A DNA stretch of 64,000 bases from Aggregatibacter aphrophilus ATCC 33389 (lineage in GTDB: Bacteria > Pseudomonadota > Gammaproteobacteria > Enterobacterales > Pasteurellaceae), in assembly GCF_900636915.1 (NCBI RefSeq), contig NZ_LR134327.1:1302001-1366000 (forward strand), in the 5' to 3' direction. Below the pieces are notes generated by a model, which was not told the origin of the DNA, did no database searches, and worked only from the letters and a program-made list of their open reading frames with translations. Of the stretch, positions 8,845 to 22,200 are shown piece after piece. Made by a program: the position numbers and the translations under genes. Within the stretch, counting starts at the first letter, position 1; every line of letters begins with the position of its first letter.

Positions 8845-8910
8845 AAAGTGCGGTCAATTTTGTGGATGTTTTTTATATAAATAAAACAGTTAAAATTTTT
8901 ACCGCACTTT
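8845..8910 (+). terminator. Inverted uptake-signal pair after the ABC transporter operon
   Basis: AAAGTGCGGT at 8845-8854 is complementary to ACCGCACTTT at 8901-8910, and AT-rich inner flanks extend the pairing. It is followed by a T-rich run. The 46-nt loop is long for an efficient terminator. Confidence 0.5.
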
Positions 8911-8954
8911 TAATCATTATTCTTCCTTTTATTATTTCTAAATTCCAACCAAAC

Positions 8955-8983
8955 AAAAAGGCGTATCATTCGATACGCCTTTT
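8955..8983 (-). terminator. Rho-independent terminator of tuf
   Basis: An 11-bp perfect stem (8957-8967 with 8972-8982) and loop ATTC lie just after the tuf stop codon. The minus-strand transcript ends CCTTTTTG. Confidence 0.88.
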
Positions 8984-9000
8984 CAATTCGGCTTTATCAA

Positions 9001-10221
<1,221 letters not shown>

Positions 10222-10279
10222 TCAACTTACCAGATTAACCAAAGTATTAAAATTTGTAATGGAGAGATTGATTAAGAAG

Positions 10280-10355
10280 TGGTGCTGATAGGCAGATTCG
10301 AACTGCCGACCTCACCCTTACCAAGGGTGCGCTCTACCAACTGAGCTATATCAGC
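10280..10355 (-). tRNA. thrT: tRNA-Thr (anticodon GGT)
   Basis: A 76-nt cloverleaf including an encoded CCA. The anticodon stem CACCC/GGGTG encloses TTGGTAA, giving anticodon GGT. As recalled, it matches E. coli thrT along its full length. It is the last tRNA before tuf. Confidence 0.98.
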
Positions 10356-10358
10356 GCT

Positions 10359-10433
10359 TGGAGCGGGCAGCGGGAATCGAACCCGCGTCATTAGCTTGGA
10401 AGGCTAAGGTAATAGCCATTATACGATGCCCGC
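10359..10433 (-). tRNA. glyT: tRNA-Gly (anticodon TCC)
   Basis: A 75-nt cloverleaf with encoded CCA. The anticodon stem TTAGC/GCTAA encloses CTTCCAA, giving anticodon TCC. Only 3 nt separate it from the next tRNA, so the precursor must be cut by RNases. Confidence 0.98.
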
Positions 10434-10472
10434 CGTTCTTAATTCATCTGTCCCATTGGTTGCTCTTAGAAA

Positions 10473-10557
10473 TGGTGGAGGGAGAAGGATTCGAACCTTC
10501 GAAGGCTGAGCCGGCAGATTTACAGTCTGCTCCCTTTGGCCGCTCGGGAATCCCTCC
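10473..10557 (-). tRNA. tyrU: tRNA-Tyr (anticodon GTA)
   Basis: An 85-nt class II tRNA with a long variable arm and encoded CCA. The anticodon stem GCAGA/TCTGC encloses CTGTAAA, giving anticodon GTA. Confidence 0.98.
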
Positions 10558-10586
10558 ACTCTAAGTTTGAACTTGTATACGAGAAA

Positions 10587-10662
<76 letters not shown>

Positions 10663-10682
10663 GTCGTAAACAAGTGACGCGT

Positions 10683-10710
10683 ATTATAGGGATTTTTTTA
10701 TGACTGACAA
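10683..10710 (-). promoter_or_regulatory. Sigma-70 promoter of the tRNA-tuf operon with GC-rich discriminator
   Basis: On the minus strand, a -35 TTGTCA (10705-10710) and a perfect -10 TATAAT (10683-10688) are 16 bp apart. The discriminator ACGCGTCAC follows. GC-rich discriminators at stable-RNA promoters are a known mark of ppGpp (stringent) control. Transcription should begin near 10676, about 14 nt before the first tRNA. Confidence 0.88.
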
Positions 10711-10877
10711 GTTTTTTTTTAGCAAATAAACTTTTTTTCCACTATTCGTTTAATTATCAAGCAAAAATAAAACCAATTCGTTTAATTTATACGCTTATCT
10801 AAAATTTTTACTGCTCAATCGCCTATTTATAAGGTATATTTCGCAACTAATTTTAGTCAAATAAGTGTAATTTAATC

Positions 10878-11831
10878 GTGGAATTTCCTATTTCTGATGC
10901 AATTTCAGCCCAACTAACGCCATTTTTGTCTTTTGAACGGCAACATTGGGCAGAATTACGTAAATCCGTGCCGTTAAAATTAACCGAACAAGATCTCAAA
11001 CCATTATTAGGATTTAATGAAGAATTGTCGCTTAATGAAGTACGCACGATTTATCTGCCGCTCACCCGTTTAATTAACTACTATATAGATGAAAACATTC
11101 GTCGGCAGGATGTACTCCACCGTTTCCTTGGTGGCGAAAGTCCTAAAGTGCCATACATTATTAGCATCGCGGGTAGTGTCGCAGTGGGCAAAAGCACCTC
11201 GGCGCGTATTTTGCAATCACTGCTGAGTCATTGGCCAATCGATCGGAAAGTAGATTTAATTACTACCGATGGTTTTTTACATCCGCTCTCTTATTTACAA
11301 AAGCATCAATTATTACAAAAGAAGGGGTTCCCGATTTCCTATGATACGCCGAAATTAATTCGTTTTTTGGCCGATATAAAATCCGGTAAGCATCATGTGA
11401 AAGCGCCGATTTATTCTCATTTGACTTACGACATTACTCCCGATCAATTTAATGTTATTGATCAGCCGGATATTCTGATATTAGAAGGACTCAACGTCCT
11501 ACAACCGAATGACAATCACGCCAACCAAATTTTCGTCTCAGATTTTGTGGATTTTTCCATTTATGTGGATGCAGATGAAGCTTTACTGAAAGAATGGTAT
11601 ATCCGTCGGTTTTTGAAATTCCGCCAAAGTGCGTTTTCTAACCCGAATTCCTATTTTAAACATTACGCAAATCTTTCCGAACAAGAAGCGATTGCCACCG
11701 CCAGTCACATTTGGGATGAAATTAACGGATTAAATTTAAAAGAAAATATTTTGCCAACCCGTGAACGCGCTAATTTAATCTTAAGGAAAGGCGCTAATCA
11801 TGAAGTGGAATTAGTGAAACTGAGAAAATAA
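10878..11831 (+). CDS. coaA: Pantothenate kinase, type I (CoaA)
   Basis: A 317-residue kinase that makes 4'-phosphopantothenate, the committed and CoA-inhibited step of CoA synthesis. The P-loop GSVAVGKS is at 99-106; [10 protein letters not shown] and [10 protein letters not shown] are family blocks. The start is a GTG at 10878: it gives the N-terminus expected from E. coli CoaA, and no ATG lies nearby. No clear Shine-Dalgarno site is seen. It is divergent from the thrU tRNA operon, an order kept from E. coli. Confidence 0.95.
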   Translation: MEFPISDAISAQLTPFLSFERQHWAELRKSVPLKLTEQDLKPLLGFNEELSLNEVRTIYLPLTRLINYYIDENIRRQDVLHRFLGGESPKVPYIISIAGSVAVGKSTSARILQSLLSHWPIDRKVDLITTDGFLHPLSYLQKHQLLQKKGFPISYDTPKLIRFLADIKSGKHHVKAPIYSHLTYDITPDQFNVIDQPDILILEGLNVLQPNDNHANQIFVSDFVDFSIYVDADEALLKEWYIRRFLKFRQSAFSNPNSYFKHYANLSEQEAIATASHIWDEINGLNLKENILPTRERANLILRKGANHEVELVKLRK

Positions 11832-11840
11832 ATAAAAAAA

Positions 11841-11887
11841 GACCACACTTTAAATAGAATAGAGAAATCCAAGTGCGGTCGTTTTTT
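11841..11887. terminator. Terminator between coaA and gyrB built from two uptake signals
   Basis: GACCACACTT (11841-11850) and AAGTGCGGTC (11871-11880) pair over 10 bp. There is one A-C mismatch in the plus transcript, which becomes a G-U pair in the minus transcript. The minus transcript ends in a long T-run, so gyrB is the better served gene. Confidence 0.75.
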
Positions 11888-11897
11888 ATGATGAATT

Positions 11898-14336
<2,439 letters not shown>

Positions 14337-14443
14337 TCATAAAAAATTGGGCGGGATTATAGCAAAATTTTGCGTCATTAGCTAAAAATAAGTGAGATAA
14401 CGCGCATAAAAAGGGGTAAAATCAATCACAACAACGTGTTTTA

Positions 14444-16336
14444 TCATTCTGCTTTACGGGCATTTTTGTGTTCACGAATTAATGCCATAAAGGGTTGACC
14501 AAAACGTTCCAGTTTAATGCTTCCCACGCCGTTAATTTGCAACATTTCAATGTTACTGACGGGTTGATACTGCGCCATTTCCTGCAAGGTCGCATCATTA
14601 AATACGATATACGGTGGAATGTTTTCTTTGTCGGCAATTTGTTTGCGTAAAAAACGCAGACGGGCAAACAGATCTTTGTCGTAAAAACTGACCGCACTTT
14701 TCTGTGTCATCGCGGTAGTGACAATGGAAGATAAACGTGGTGTTGCCAATTCTAACGGGGTTTCACCACGCAAAATCGGCTTAGCATTTTCCGTCAACTG
14801 CAAAGTGTTACCGTATTCGCCGATAATTTGACGCACCAAGCCCAAGTGAATTAACTGGCGTAATACTGACTGCCAATATTCCGCGCTGTGTTCTTTGCCG
14901 ATACCGTACACGCTAAGTTGATCGTGCTGCTGATCGCGAATCTTCTGGTTATTCATGCCGCGCAATACGGCAATGACATAATGGGCGCCATAACATTGGC
15001 CGGTGCGATAAATCGCCGACATGATTTTTTGTGCGTCCAATAAACCGTCATATTTTTTCGGAGGATCGAGACAAATGTCGCAATTTTGGCAGGGTATTTG
15101 GCGATGTTCGCCGAAATAATTCAATAAGACCAAACGGCGACAGGTTTGACTCTCGGCAAATTCGCCGATAGCTTGCAATTTATGTTGTTCGATTTGGCGT
15201 TGTGGCGTTTCCGGCTTTTCCATGAGCATTTTGTTCAACCACACATAATCCGCCGGATCGTAAAATAACACCGCTTCTGCCGGCAAATCGTCCCGCCCTG
15301 CACGGCCGGTTTCTTGATAGTAGGATTCAATGCTACGCGGCAAATCAAAATGCGCCACAAAGCGTACATTGGATTTATTGATCCCCATGCCGAAGGCAAT
15401 AGTCGCCACCACCACTTGAATGTTATCCCGCTGAAAATCCCGTTGCACCTTTTCCCGCAAGGTGTTTTCCATGCCCGCATGATATGCCGCTGCACGCACG
15501 CCTTTGTTACACAGCGTTTCCGCAATGCGTTCCACCTTATTGCGACTGTTGCAATAAACAATACCGCTTTTGCCTTTTTGGGCGAGCACGAAACGACAAA
15601 GCTGTTCCATCGGCTTAAATTTCTCCACTAAGGTGTAGCGAATGTTCGGGCGGTCAAAACTGCCCACGTGAAAGTGCGGTCGATTTAGTCGGAGATTTTG
15701 CAGAATATCTTGTTGCGTCGTCTGATCCGCCGTGGCGGTAAGCGCCATAATTGGCACCTTAGGGAAACAACCTTTTAGCCCGCCCAGTTGGGTATATTCA
15801 GGACGAAAATCATGGCCCCATTGGGAAATGCAATGTGCCTCGTCGATAGCAATAAAGCTGACGTTGCAATGAGAAATAAATTGGAAAAAGCTGTTCGTCA
15901 TGACTTTTTCCGGCGACAAATACAATAATTTTAGTTGCCCGGAAATCGCCCTATTTTGCACCTGTTGCTGTTCTTCAAAAGTTTGTGTGGAGTTAAGATA
16001 ATCCGCTTCAATGCCGTTGGTGCGAAGCTGATCCACCTGGTCTTTCATTAAAGAAATCAACGGCGAAACCACTAACGTCATGCCGTCAAAACACAACGCA
16101 GGGATTTGATAACACAGCGATTTGCCCGTGCCGGTGGCCATAATCACTAGACAATCCTGTCCGCTTAGGGCTGCATGAATAATCTCTTGTTGACCTTTGC
16201 GGAAAGATTGATAACCGAAAACGGAATGTAAAACATCCAATGTGGTGGAAGAAAGTGCGGTGAGATTTTCCGGCGATTTATCGGAAAAATCCACCGCACT
16301 TTGTTGAAGGGATGAAGATGGGGCTGAAACGGACAT
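14444..16336 (-). CDS. recQ: ATP-dependent DNA helicase RecQ
   Basis: A 630-residue 3'-5' helicase of the RecF recombination pathway. Walker A is MATGTGKSLCYQ and the DEAH box is IAIDEAHCISQWGHDFRPEY. Motifs IV-VI include YYQETGRAGRDD. The zinc-binding RQC region has the cysteines of CRRLVLLNYFGE and CQNCDIC, and the C-terminal HRDC domain holds MLQINGVGSIKLERFG. Its ATG overlaps the cyaY stop by one base (TAATG). The sequence around the stop contains uptake signals. Confidence 0.97.
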   Translation of the reverse strand: MSVSAPSSSLQQSAVDFSDKSPENLTALSSTTLDVLHSVFGYQSFRKGQQEIIHAALSGQDCLVIMATGTGKSLCYQIPALCFDGMTLVVSPLISLMKDQVDQLRTNGIEADYLNSTQTFEEQQQVQNRAISGQLKLLYLSPEKVMTNSFFQFISHCNVSFIAIDEAHCISQWGHDFRPEYTQLGGLKGCFPKVPIMALTATADQTTQQDILQNLRLNRPHFHVGSFDRPNIRYTLVEKFKPMEQLCRFVLAQKGKSGIVYCNSRNKVERIAETLCNKGVRAAAYHAGMENTLREKVQRDFQRDNIQVVVATIAFGMGINKSNVRFVAHFDLPRSIESYYQETGRAGRDDLPAEAVLFYDPADYVWLNKMLMEKPETPQRQIEQHKLQAIGEFAESQTCRRLVLLNYFGEHRQIPCQNCDICLDPPKKYDGLLDAQKIMSAIYRTGQCYGAHYVIAVLRGMNNQKIRDQQHDQLSVYGIGKEHSAEYWQSVLRQLIHLGLVRQIIGEYGNTLQLTENAKPILRGETPLELATPRLSSIVTTAMTQKSAVSFYDKDLFARLRFLRKQIADKENIPPYIVFNDATLQEMAQYQPVSNIEMLQINGVGSIKLERFGQPFMALIREHKNARKAE

Positions 16337-16644
16337 TAAGCGAAATGTACTTGTTCACCATGTTTGGCACAGGCTTCGGTTAAAGCTTGCCAGAAATCCA
16401 AGCCCTCATGATTCACCCAACGCCCATCTTTGTAAGCAAAATGGAAACCGCCATTCTGGCTTGCCAACCACAATTCTAATAACGGTTCCTGTTTATTAAT
16501 CACCACTTGGCTGCGATTTTCAAAGGTAATGGTGAACACGGAACCTTGGCGATCACAATCCATATCACAATCTTGCGCTTCTAATTGTTCCTCGATTTGA
16601 TTCCAAATTTGTTCAATATTTTGATGAAATTCCACAACATTCAT
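16336..16644 (-). CDS. cyaY: CyaY, bacterial frataxin
   Basis: A 102-residue frataxin homologue that modulates iron-sulfur cluster assembly on IscS. The start at 16644 (MNVVEFHQNIEQIW) follows a GAGGAG ribosome site; a longer in-frame reading has no family similarity. The acidic first helix and the core QVVINKQEPLLELWLAS, with the WQALTEAC end, are typical. It is coupled to recQ by a one-base overlap and divergent from lptM, as in many gamma-proteobacteria. Confidence 0.93.
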   Translation of the reverse strand: MNVVEFHQNIEQIWNQIEEQLEAQDCDMDCDRQGSVFTITFENRSQVVINKQEPLLELWLASQNGGFHFAYKDGRWVNHEGLDFWQALTEACAKHGEQVHFA

Positions 16645-16766
16645 AAAACCACTCCTCGTAAATCCTGTTAAAATGGCGATTATAAAGATTTTCTGTGCTT
16701 TGTGATAGCACAAAGCCGGGTTTAGTGGTAAAAAGAGCAGTCAATGTTATGAACAAGGAATATCCC

Positions 16767-16880
16767 ATGAAAAAATTCATTTCCCTTCTGTTACTCGGCG
16801 CTATTTGCGTATTAAGCACCGGTTGTGGCGTCAAAGGCCCACTTTATTTTCCGGAACAGGAACAAGCGTCAAACAACTAA
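16767..16880 (+). CDS. lptM: LptM (YifL) small lipoprotein
   Basis: A 37-residue lipoprotein: a signal sequence of about 18 residues, lipobox LSTGC and mature CGVKGPLYFPEQEQ. The CGxKGPLYxP block is the family signature. In E. coli LptM binds the LptD/LptE translocon and helps LptD disulfide maturation; lptD itself lies 2.9 kb downstream in this window. The gene is 35 nt upstream of lysA, so the two are likely co-transcribed. Confidence 0.9.
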   Translation: MKKFISLLLLGAICVLSTGCGVKGPLYFPEQEQASNN

Positions 16881-16915
16881 TCTAAACACAAAGTCGCTCT
16901 CTACAAGGATTTCCA

Positions 16916-18166
16916 ATGGATTTTTTCCAATATCAACACCATCAACTTATGGCGGAAAATCTGCCGGTGAAACAACTTGCCGAACAATTCGGCACACCTT
17001 TATATATTTATTCCAAAGCCACGCTTGAACGCCACTGGCATGCCTTTGACAAAGCCTTTGGTGAGCATCCTCACCTGGTTTGCTACGCTGTGAAATCTAA
17101 CCCGAATATTGCTATTTTGAACGTGATGGCAAAGCTCGGCTCGGGATTTGATATTGTGTCACAAGGAGAGTTGGAACGCGTGCTAGCCGCTGGTGGCGAA
17201 CCGGCGAAAGTGGTCTTTTCCGGTGTGGCGAAATCCGAGCCGGAAATCACCCGTACGCTAGAGGTTGGTATTCGGTGTTTCAACGTGGAATCGGAGGCGG
17301 AGCTACTCCGCATTAACGAAGTCGCCGGTCGATTAGGTAAAACCGCTCCGATTTCGCTACGCGTTAATCCCGACGTGGACGCCCACACCCACCCTTATAT
17401 CTCCACCGGTTTGAAAGAAAATAAATTCGGCGTGAGCGTGGAACAGGCTCGGGAAGTCTATAAATTAGCCGCCACCTTACCGAATATTGAAATCGTCGGT
17501 ATGGATTGCCACATCGGCTCTCAACTCACGGAATTACAACCGTTTTTAGATGCGGTAGATCGGTTAATTGTGCTCATGGAACAATTAAAACAAGACGGCA
17601 TTGCTTTAAAACATTTAGATTTGGGCGGTGGCTTGGGCGTGACTTACACCGATGAAACGCCGCCACACCCAACGGAATATGCCAAAGCGCTATGGGAAAA
17701 ATTAAATGCTTTTAGCGAGTTGGAAATCATCGTCGAACCGGGGCGTGCCATTACCGCTAATGCAGGGATTTTAGTCACCAAAGTGGAATACTTAAAATCT
17801 AACGAAAGCCGCAATTTCGCCATTGTGGATGCTGGCATGAACGATATGATTCGTCCGGCGCTGTATCAGGCTTACATGAACATTCTGGAAATCGACCGCG
17901 CTTTAACGCGCGAAGAAAAAATTTATGATGTCGTCGGCCCCATTTGCGAAACCTCCGACTTCCTCGGCAAACAACGTAAACTGGCTATTGCACAAGGCGA
18001 TTACTTAGCACAACGTTCTGCCGGTGCTTATGGCGCAAGCATGTCCTCCAACTACAATTCCCGTCCGAGAACGGCCGAAGTCATGGTAGACGGCGATAAG
18101 GCGTATCTGATTCGCCGCCGTGAAACCTTAAATGAATTATGGCAACTGGAAAGTTTGTTACCATAA
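16916..18166 (+). CDS. lysA: Diaminopimelate decarboxylase
   Basis: A 416-residue PLP enzyme that makes L-lysine from meso-diaminopimelate, the last step of the pathway. Lys60 in CYAVKSNPN binds PLP. HIGSQ (about 199-203), the glycine-rich LGGGLGVTY and EPGRAITANAG hold the cofactor phosphate. GPICETSDFLG carries the active-site cysteine of the partner subunit. Length and motifs are normal. No lysR regulator is adjacent. Confidence 0.97.
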   Translation: MDFFQYQHHQLMAENLPVKQLAEQFGTPLYIYSKATLERHWHAFDKAFGEHPHLVCYAVKSNPNIAILNVMAKLGSGFDIVSQGELERVLAAGGEPAKVVFSGVAKSEPEITRTLEVGIRCFNVESEAELLRINEVAGRLGKTAPISLRVNPDVDAHTHPYISTGLKENKFGVSVEQAREVYKLAATLPNIEIVGMDCHIGSQLTELQPFLDAVDRLIVLMEQLKQDGIALKHLDLGGGLGVTYTDETPPHPTEYAKALWEKLNAFSELEIIVEPGRAITANAGILVTKVEYLKSNESRNFAIVDAGMNDMIRPALYQAYMNILEIDRALTREEKIYDVVGPICETSDFLGKQRKLAIAQGDYLAQRSAGAYGASMSSNYNSRPRTAEVMVDGDKAYLIRRRETLNELWQLESLLP

Positions 18167-18172
18167 CGATTA

Positions 18173-18204
18173 AAAAATCCCGCAAGTTAATTTGCGGGAT
18201 TTTT
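18173..18204. terminator. Bidirectional terminator between lysA and yagU
   Basis: AAATCCCGCAA pairs with TTTGCGGGATTT across a short GTTAA-type loop, with an A-run before and a T-run after. It serves lysA and the convergent yagU. Confidence 0.88.
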
Positions 18205-18211
18205 CGTTTGA

Positions 18212-18814
18212 TTAACGATACTGACCTAACGGCACTTCAGGATCCGGCTCGTGAGTAATACGATTACGCAAATCACGACGAATAAGCTCAATGGTCCAGA
18301 ACCAGAAAATATGACCGACTAATTCGGAAATATGTTCATACAAAGGCCACTCAGCAACCGGCGGAGTTAAACCGAGTAACGGGAAAGTAATGTAATGCAC
18401 GCCGATATTACAAATAATACCGAATAACACACCTTGCCATAATTTAATTTTCGGGAAGCGTTCCGCCACGACACAATAAAACACGGCGAACACAATGGAG
18501 AAGGTAATATGGGTAACACCAATCCAGTTAAACCCATGATCGGCAAACGTGAACACAGCTTCAGTCGGGTCAATACCGATATAATCACGTAGGAAAACGT
18601 GTGGCGGATTTAAAAACGCACGGGAACAAACCTCGAGGGCTTGGCTTGGATCTTTACAGGCTGCAGTGAATAAATCTAATGGGCTGCGCGGTGGGAAAGG
18701 ATGCTCAGCTCCCCATTTCACAAAGGCGGAAATAAGACCTGCGATAATACCAACGAACACGGCGACACTGTAATGACGACGAGATGGATCAGTTCGCTCA
18801 AATAGTCCTGACAT
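18212..18814 (-). CDS. yagU: YagU family inner membrane protein
   Basis: A 200-residue protein with about four hydrophobic segments (residues 17-35, 90-120, 122-145 and 160-178). It resembles E. coli YagU (DUF1440): [38 protein letters not shown] and [15 protein letters not shown] are recognised blocks. YagU is linked to acid resistance in E. coli; the mechanism is unknown. A good GGAG site precedes the ATG. An uptake signal lies in the 268-bp upstream region. Confidence 0.82.
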   Translation of the reverse strand: MSGLFERTDPSRRHYSVAVFVGIIAGLISAFVKWGAEHPFPPRSPLDLFTAACKDPSQALEVCSRAFLNPPHVFLRDYIGIDPTEAVFTFADHGFNWIGVTHITFSIVFAVFYCVVAERFPKIKLWQGVLFGIICNIGVHYITFPLLGLTPPVAEWPLYEHISELVGHIFWFWTIELIRRDLRNRITHEPDPEVPLGQYR

Positions 18815-19082
18815 AATATGCTCTCCAATTTAAAATAAATGAATAAAGTGCGGTCACAAAAAATAACGTTTTTGACTTTATCAACAACGCTATAAAGGTG
18901 AATAAATCGCCTTTTGTGAGCTGTGAACAATCTTTCAGCATTTTTTTATGTTAGTCAAGTTCCATTACTCCCAAAAAGGTATTACCATTTCTTTTTCATT
19001 AACTTAGCCACATTTTGTGACAAATAGGCAATTATTCTGTCAAAAAATATTACCCAATAAAATTAAGTGAAAAGGAATAACA

Positions 19083-19649
19083 ATGGCAAGGCGTTGTGCA
19101 TGGGCGGAAAGCTCACAATTGTATCGGGATTATCATGATAACGAATGGGGTAAGCCACAATTCGATAGTCATAAATTATTTGAAAAACTCTGCTTAGAAG
19201 GGCAACAAGCAGGGTTGTCGTGGATTACCGTGCTACAAAAACGGGAAAATTATCGGCAGGCGTTTTGTCATTTTGATCCGCAAAAAATCGCGCAAATGAC
19301 TGACAAGGACATTGATCAATGTATGCAAAATCCAGGACTGATTCGCCATCGGGCAAAATTGGAAGCTATTGTAAAGAACGCCAAGGCATATTTAGCCATG
19401 GAAAAGTGCGGTGAAAATTTCAGTCGTTTTATTTGGTCATTTGTGAATCATCAACCACAGATCAATGATGTGCCCGACTTAACTAAGGTTCCCGTACAAA
19501 CGGCTGTTTCCACGGCACTATCAAAGGCGTTAAAAAAACGCGGTTTTGTGTTCGTCGGTCCAACTACCTGTTACGCCTTCATGCAATCCATGGGGTTGGT
19601 CAACGATCACTGGAATCAATGCCACAGTAAAACGGCAAATAAGGCGTAA
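19083..19649 (+). CDS. tag: DNA-3-methyladenine glycosylase I
   Basis: A 188-residue base-excision repair enzyme that removes 3-methyladenine. The N-terminal CAWAESSQLYRDYHDNEWG and the C-terminal HWNQCHSK supply the Cys/His zinc-binding residues of the Tag family. FEKLCLEGQQAGLSWITVL is the conserved core with the catalytic glutamate. An AAGGAA ribosome site supports this start. Confidence 0.96.
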   Translation: MARRCAWAESSQLYRDYHDNEWGKPQFDSHKLFEKLCLEGQQAGLSWITVLQKRENYRQAFCHFDPQKIAQMTDKDIDQCMQNPGLIRHRAKLEAIVKNAKAYLAMEKCGENFSRFIWSFVNHQPQINDVPDLTKVPVQTAVSTALSKALKKRGFVFVGPTTCYAFMQSMGLVNDHWNQCHSKTANKA

Positions 19650-19733
19650 ATAACGCTGATTAAACCATGCGATTTAGCACGTTTTACAGTATAATCACGC
19701 CATCTTTGGCTAGAAAAATGGTTGTCTAATCTA

Positions 19734-22079
19734 ATGAAGAAAAATACTTACAAATTAATTTCGTTGTCAATTTTGACCGCACTTTACAGCGCCGAGAGCG
19801 CAGCCGATTTAGCAAAACAGTGCTTATACGGCGTTCCGCATTTTACCGGTGAAGTCGTTACTGAAAATCCAAATGATCTGCCAGTTTATATTGAAGCGGA
19901 TCAAGTCGAAGTGACACAACCTAGTGGCGGTATTTACAAAGGCAATGTAGATGTAAGACAAGGCAATCGCCATTTGCAATCTGCCGAAGTAGAAGTGCAG
20001 CAACAGGGTGACAACAATAATGTCCAGCGTTATGCCTTTGCCCGTGGCGGATTTGATTACCGAGACAACCAAATCAATCTGTTAGGTGACGATGCCAAAA
20101 TTCATTTAAATACCAAAGACACCGATATTCACAACGCTAATTATCAATTAGTGGATCGCCAAGGACGTGGCTCAGCAGAAAATGTGGAACTACGCGATAA
20201 TTATCGTTTAATGAAAAACGCCACTTTCACCTCCTGCTTGCCGGATGATAATTCGTGGTCAATTTATGCCAGCGAAATGCGTCAAAACATTAAAGAAGAA
20301 TATGCGGAAATGTGGCACGCCCGTTTGAAAGTGCATGGTGTACCGATATTCTACACACCGTATTTGCAACTACCGATTGGCGATCGTCGTCGTTCCGGTT
20401 TGCTCGTGCCGTCAGCCGGGCATTCCAGCCGTGACGGTTATTTCTACGCCCAACCGGTATATTGGAATATTGCACCAAATCTTGACGCCACCGTGACACC
20501 AAAATATATGTCCCATCGTGGTTGGCAACTCAATGGTGAATTTCGTTATTTAACCCTCTTAGGTGAAGGACGAATTGCCGGTGAATATTTGGGCAATGAT
20601 CGTTTGGAAGATTACACCAGCGAGAACCGTAAACGCCATTTGTTGCATTGGAAACATAACGCCGCATTCGCCCAAAATTGGCGCTTAGATGTAGATTACA
20701 CCAAAGTCAGCGATAAACGTTATTTTACCGATTTTGATTCCGAATACGGTAGCAGTACCGATGGCTACGCCGACCAAAAAGCCCGTTTGACCTACTATCA
20801 ACCAAACTACAATTTGGCAATCTCCGCTAAACAATTCCAAATCTTTGATGAAGTGGCAATCGGACCATACCGCGCGTTGCCACAAATTGACTTTAACTAC
20901 TACAAAAACGGTTTGTTAGATAATAAAGTCGATTTCAAACTCTTCTCCCAAGCGGTACGCTTTGACAATGATAGCACCCAAATGCCAAAAGCTTGGCGTT
21001 TCCACTTAGAACCGAGTTTGAACAGTACCTTGTCCAATCGCTATGGCAGTGTGAATTTTGAGACCAAATTGTACGCTACCCACTACTTGCAACGGAAAGG
21101 CAAAGCAACTGATGCGGAAGAGGTTGAACGCAGCGTTACTCGCGTGTTGCCACAATTTAAAGTAGATTTCCAAACGGTGTTGGCCAGTGCAAAAAGTTTC
21201 TTGGAAGGTTACACTCAAACCCTTGAGCCACACGTGCAATATTTATACCGTCCGTATAAAAACCAAAGTAATATCGGCTCTAAACGGAATACAGAATACC
21301 TCGGTTTCGGTTACGATTCCTCCCTGTTACAACAAGATTATTTCTCATTATTCCGCGACCGCCGCTATAGCGGGCTAGACCGTATTGCTTCCACCAACCA
21401 AGTCACTGTGGGTGGTACCATGCGTTTCTTTGATGAAACCAAAGAAGAGCGCTTTAACATCGCCGCCGGCCAAACCTATTATTTGGAACCTTCACGCATT
21501 GACAACAACTCGCGCAACAAAACGTCCGGTTTATCTTCTTCTTGGGCCCTCGAATCGAACTGGAAAATCAGCGAACAATGGCACTGGCGTGCAAGTTTCC
21601 AATATGATCCGCAACTCAAACAAGTGTCTTTGGGAAACACCGGGTTGGAGTTTAACCCGACCAAAAATAATATTGTTCAATTGAATTACCGCTACGTCAG
21701 TAAGGAATATATTAATCAAAACTTAACCTCCAACGCCAACCGTTATAATCAGGACATTAATCAACTTGGCCTTCAATTAGGTTGGGAACTCACCGATAAC
21801 TGGGCGGTAGTTGGCCGTTATTATCAAGACCTTGCCCTCAAAAAACCGGTAGAACAATATCTTGGTGTGCAATATAACACCTGCTGCTGGAGCGTTGGTG
21901 TCGGCGCAAGACGTTATGTGACCAGCCGTCAAAATCAACGGAATGACGAGATTTTTTATGACAACAGCGTAGGTGTGACTCTTGAATTACGTGGTTTCAG
22001 TAACGATCATAAGAGCGGTATTGAAGAAATGATGAAACAAGGAAAATTGCCTTATTTAAAAGCATTTAGTTTGTACTAA
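19734..22079 (+). CDS. lptD: LPS-assembly outer membrane protein LptD
   Basis: A 781-residue outer-membrane beta-barrel that, with LptE, inserts lipopolysaccharide into the outer leaflet. The signal peptide ends SAESAA; an in-frame TTG at 19722 is a less likely start. The OstA/jellyroll domain follows (IEADQVEVTQPSGGIYKGNV), then the barrel. Cys30, the cysteine in FTSCLPDD and the pair in NTCCWSVG match the four disulfide-forming cysteines of E. coli LptD. An uptake signal is encoded within the signal peptide (codons for LTALYS). Confidence 0.96.
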   Translation: MKKNTYKLISLSILTALYSAESAADLAKQCLYGVPHFTGEVVTENPNDLPVYIEADQVEVTQPSGGIYKGNVDVRQGNRHLQSAEVEVQQQGDNNNVQRYAFARGGFDYRDNQINLLGDDAKIHLNTKDTDIHNANYQLVDRQGRGSAENVELRDNYRLMKNATFTSCLPDDNSWSIYASEMRQNIKEEYAEMWHARLKVHGVPIFYTPYLQLPIGDRRRSGLLVPSAGHSSRDGYFYAQPVYWNIAPNLDATVTPKYMSHRGWQLNGEFRYLTLLGEGRIAGEYLGNDRLEDYTSENRKRHLLHWKHNAAFAQNWRLDVDYTKVSDKRYFTDFDSEYGSSTDGYADQKARLTYYQPNYNLAISAKQFQIFDEVAIGPYRALPQIDFNYYKNGLLDNKVDFKLFSQAVRFDNDSTQMPKAWRFHLEPSLNSTLSNRYGSVNFETKLYATHYLQRKGKATDAEEVERSVTRVLPQFKVDFQTVLASAKSFLEGYTQTLEPHVQYLYRPYKNQSNIGSKRNTEYLGFGYDSSLLQQDYFSLFRDRRYSGLDRIASTNQVTVGGTMRFFDETKEERFNIAAGQTYYLEPSRIDNNSRNKTSGLSSSWALESNWKISEQWHWRASFQYDPQLKQVSLGNTGLEFNPTKNNIVQLNYRYVSKEYINQNLTSNANRYNQDINQLGLQLGWELTDNWAVVGRYYQDLALKKPVEQYLGVQYNTCCWSVGVGARRYVTSRQNQRNDEIFYDNSVGVTLELRGFSNDHKSGIEEMMKQGKLPYLKAFSLY

Positions 22080-22150
22080 AGAGACTAAAGTGAGGTGAGT
22101 TTTTCCATTGTTTTTCAGCAAGCAGCACGCTAACAAAAATTTATTCATTA

Positions 22151-22188
22151 TCACAAAAACGTGAGCCAAATGACTCACGTTTTTGTGA
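22151..22188. terminator. Bidirectional terminator between lptD and lldD
   Basis: A perfect 15-bp stem (22151-22165 with 22174-22188) and an 8-nt loop. The stem contains A5/T5 runs so that it works for both convergent genes. Confidence 0.92.
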
Positions 22189-22200
22189 TTGAACATTACA

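Noticed and set aside
10358..10564. A 68-codon plus-strand reading frame over the tRNA genes (containing GFEPSKAEPADLQS)
   Set aside because: It is the antisense of tRNA-Gly and tRNA-Tyr. This peptide pattern is a well-known false protein made from tRNA complements.
16698..16715. CTTTGTG/CACAAAG palindrome between cyaY and lptM as an operator
   Set aside because: Only 7 bp, no T-run and no match to a known regulator; a chance hairpin is enough to explain it.
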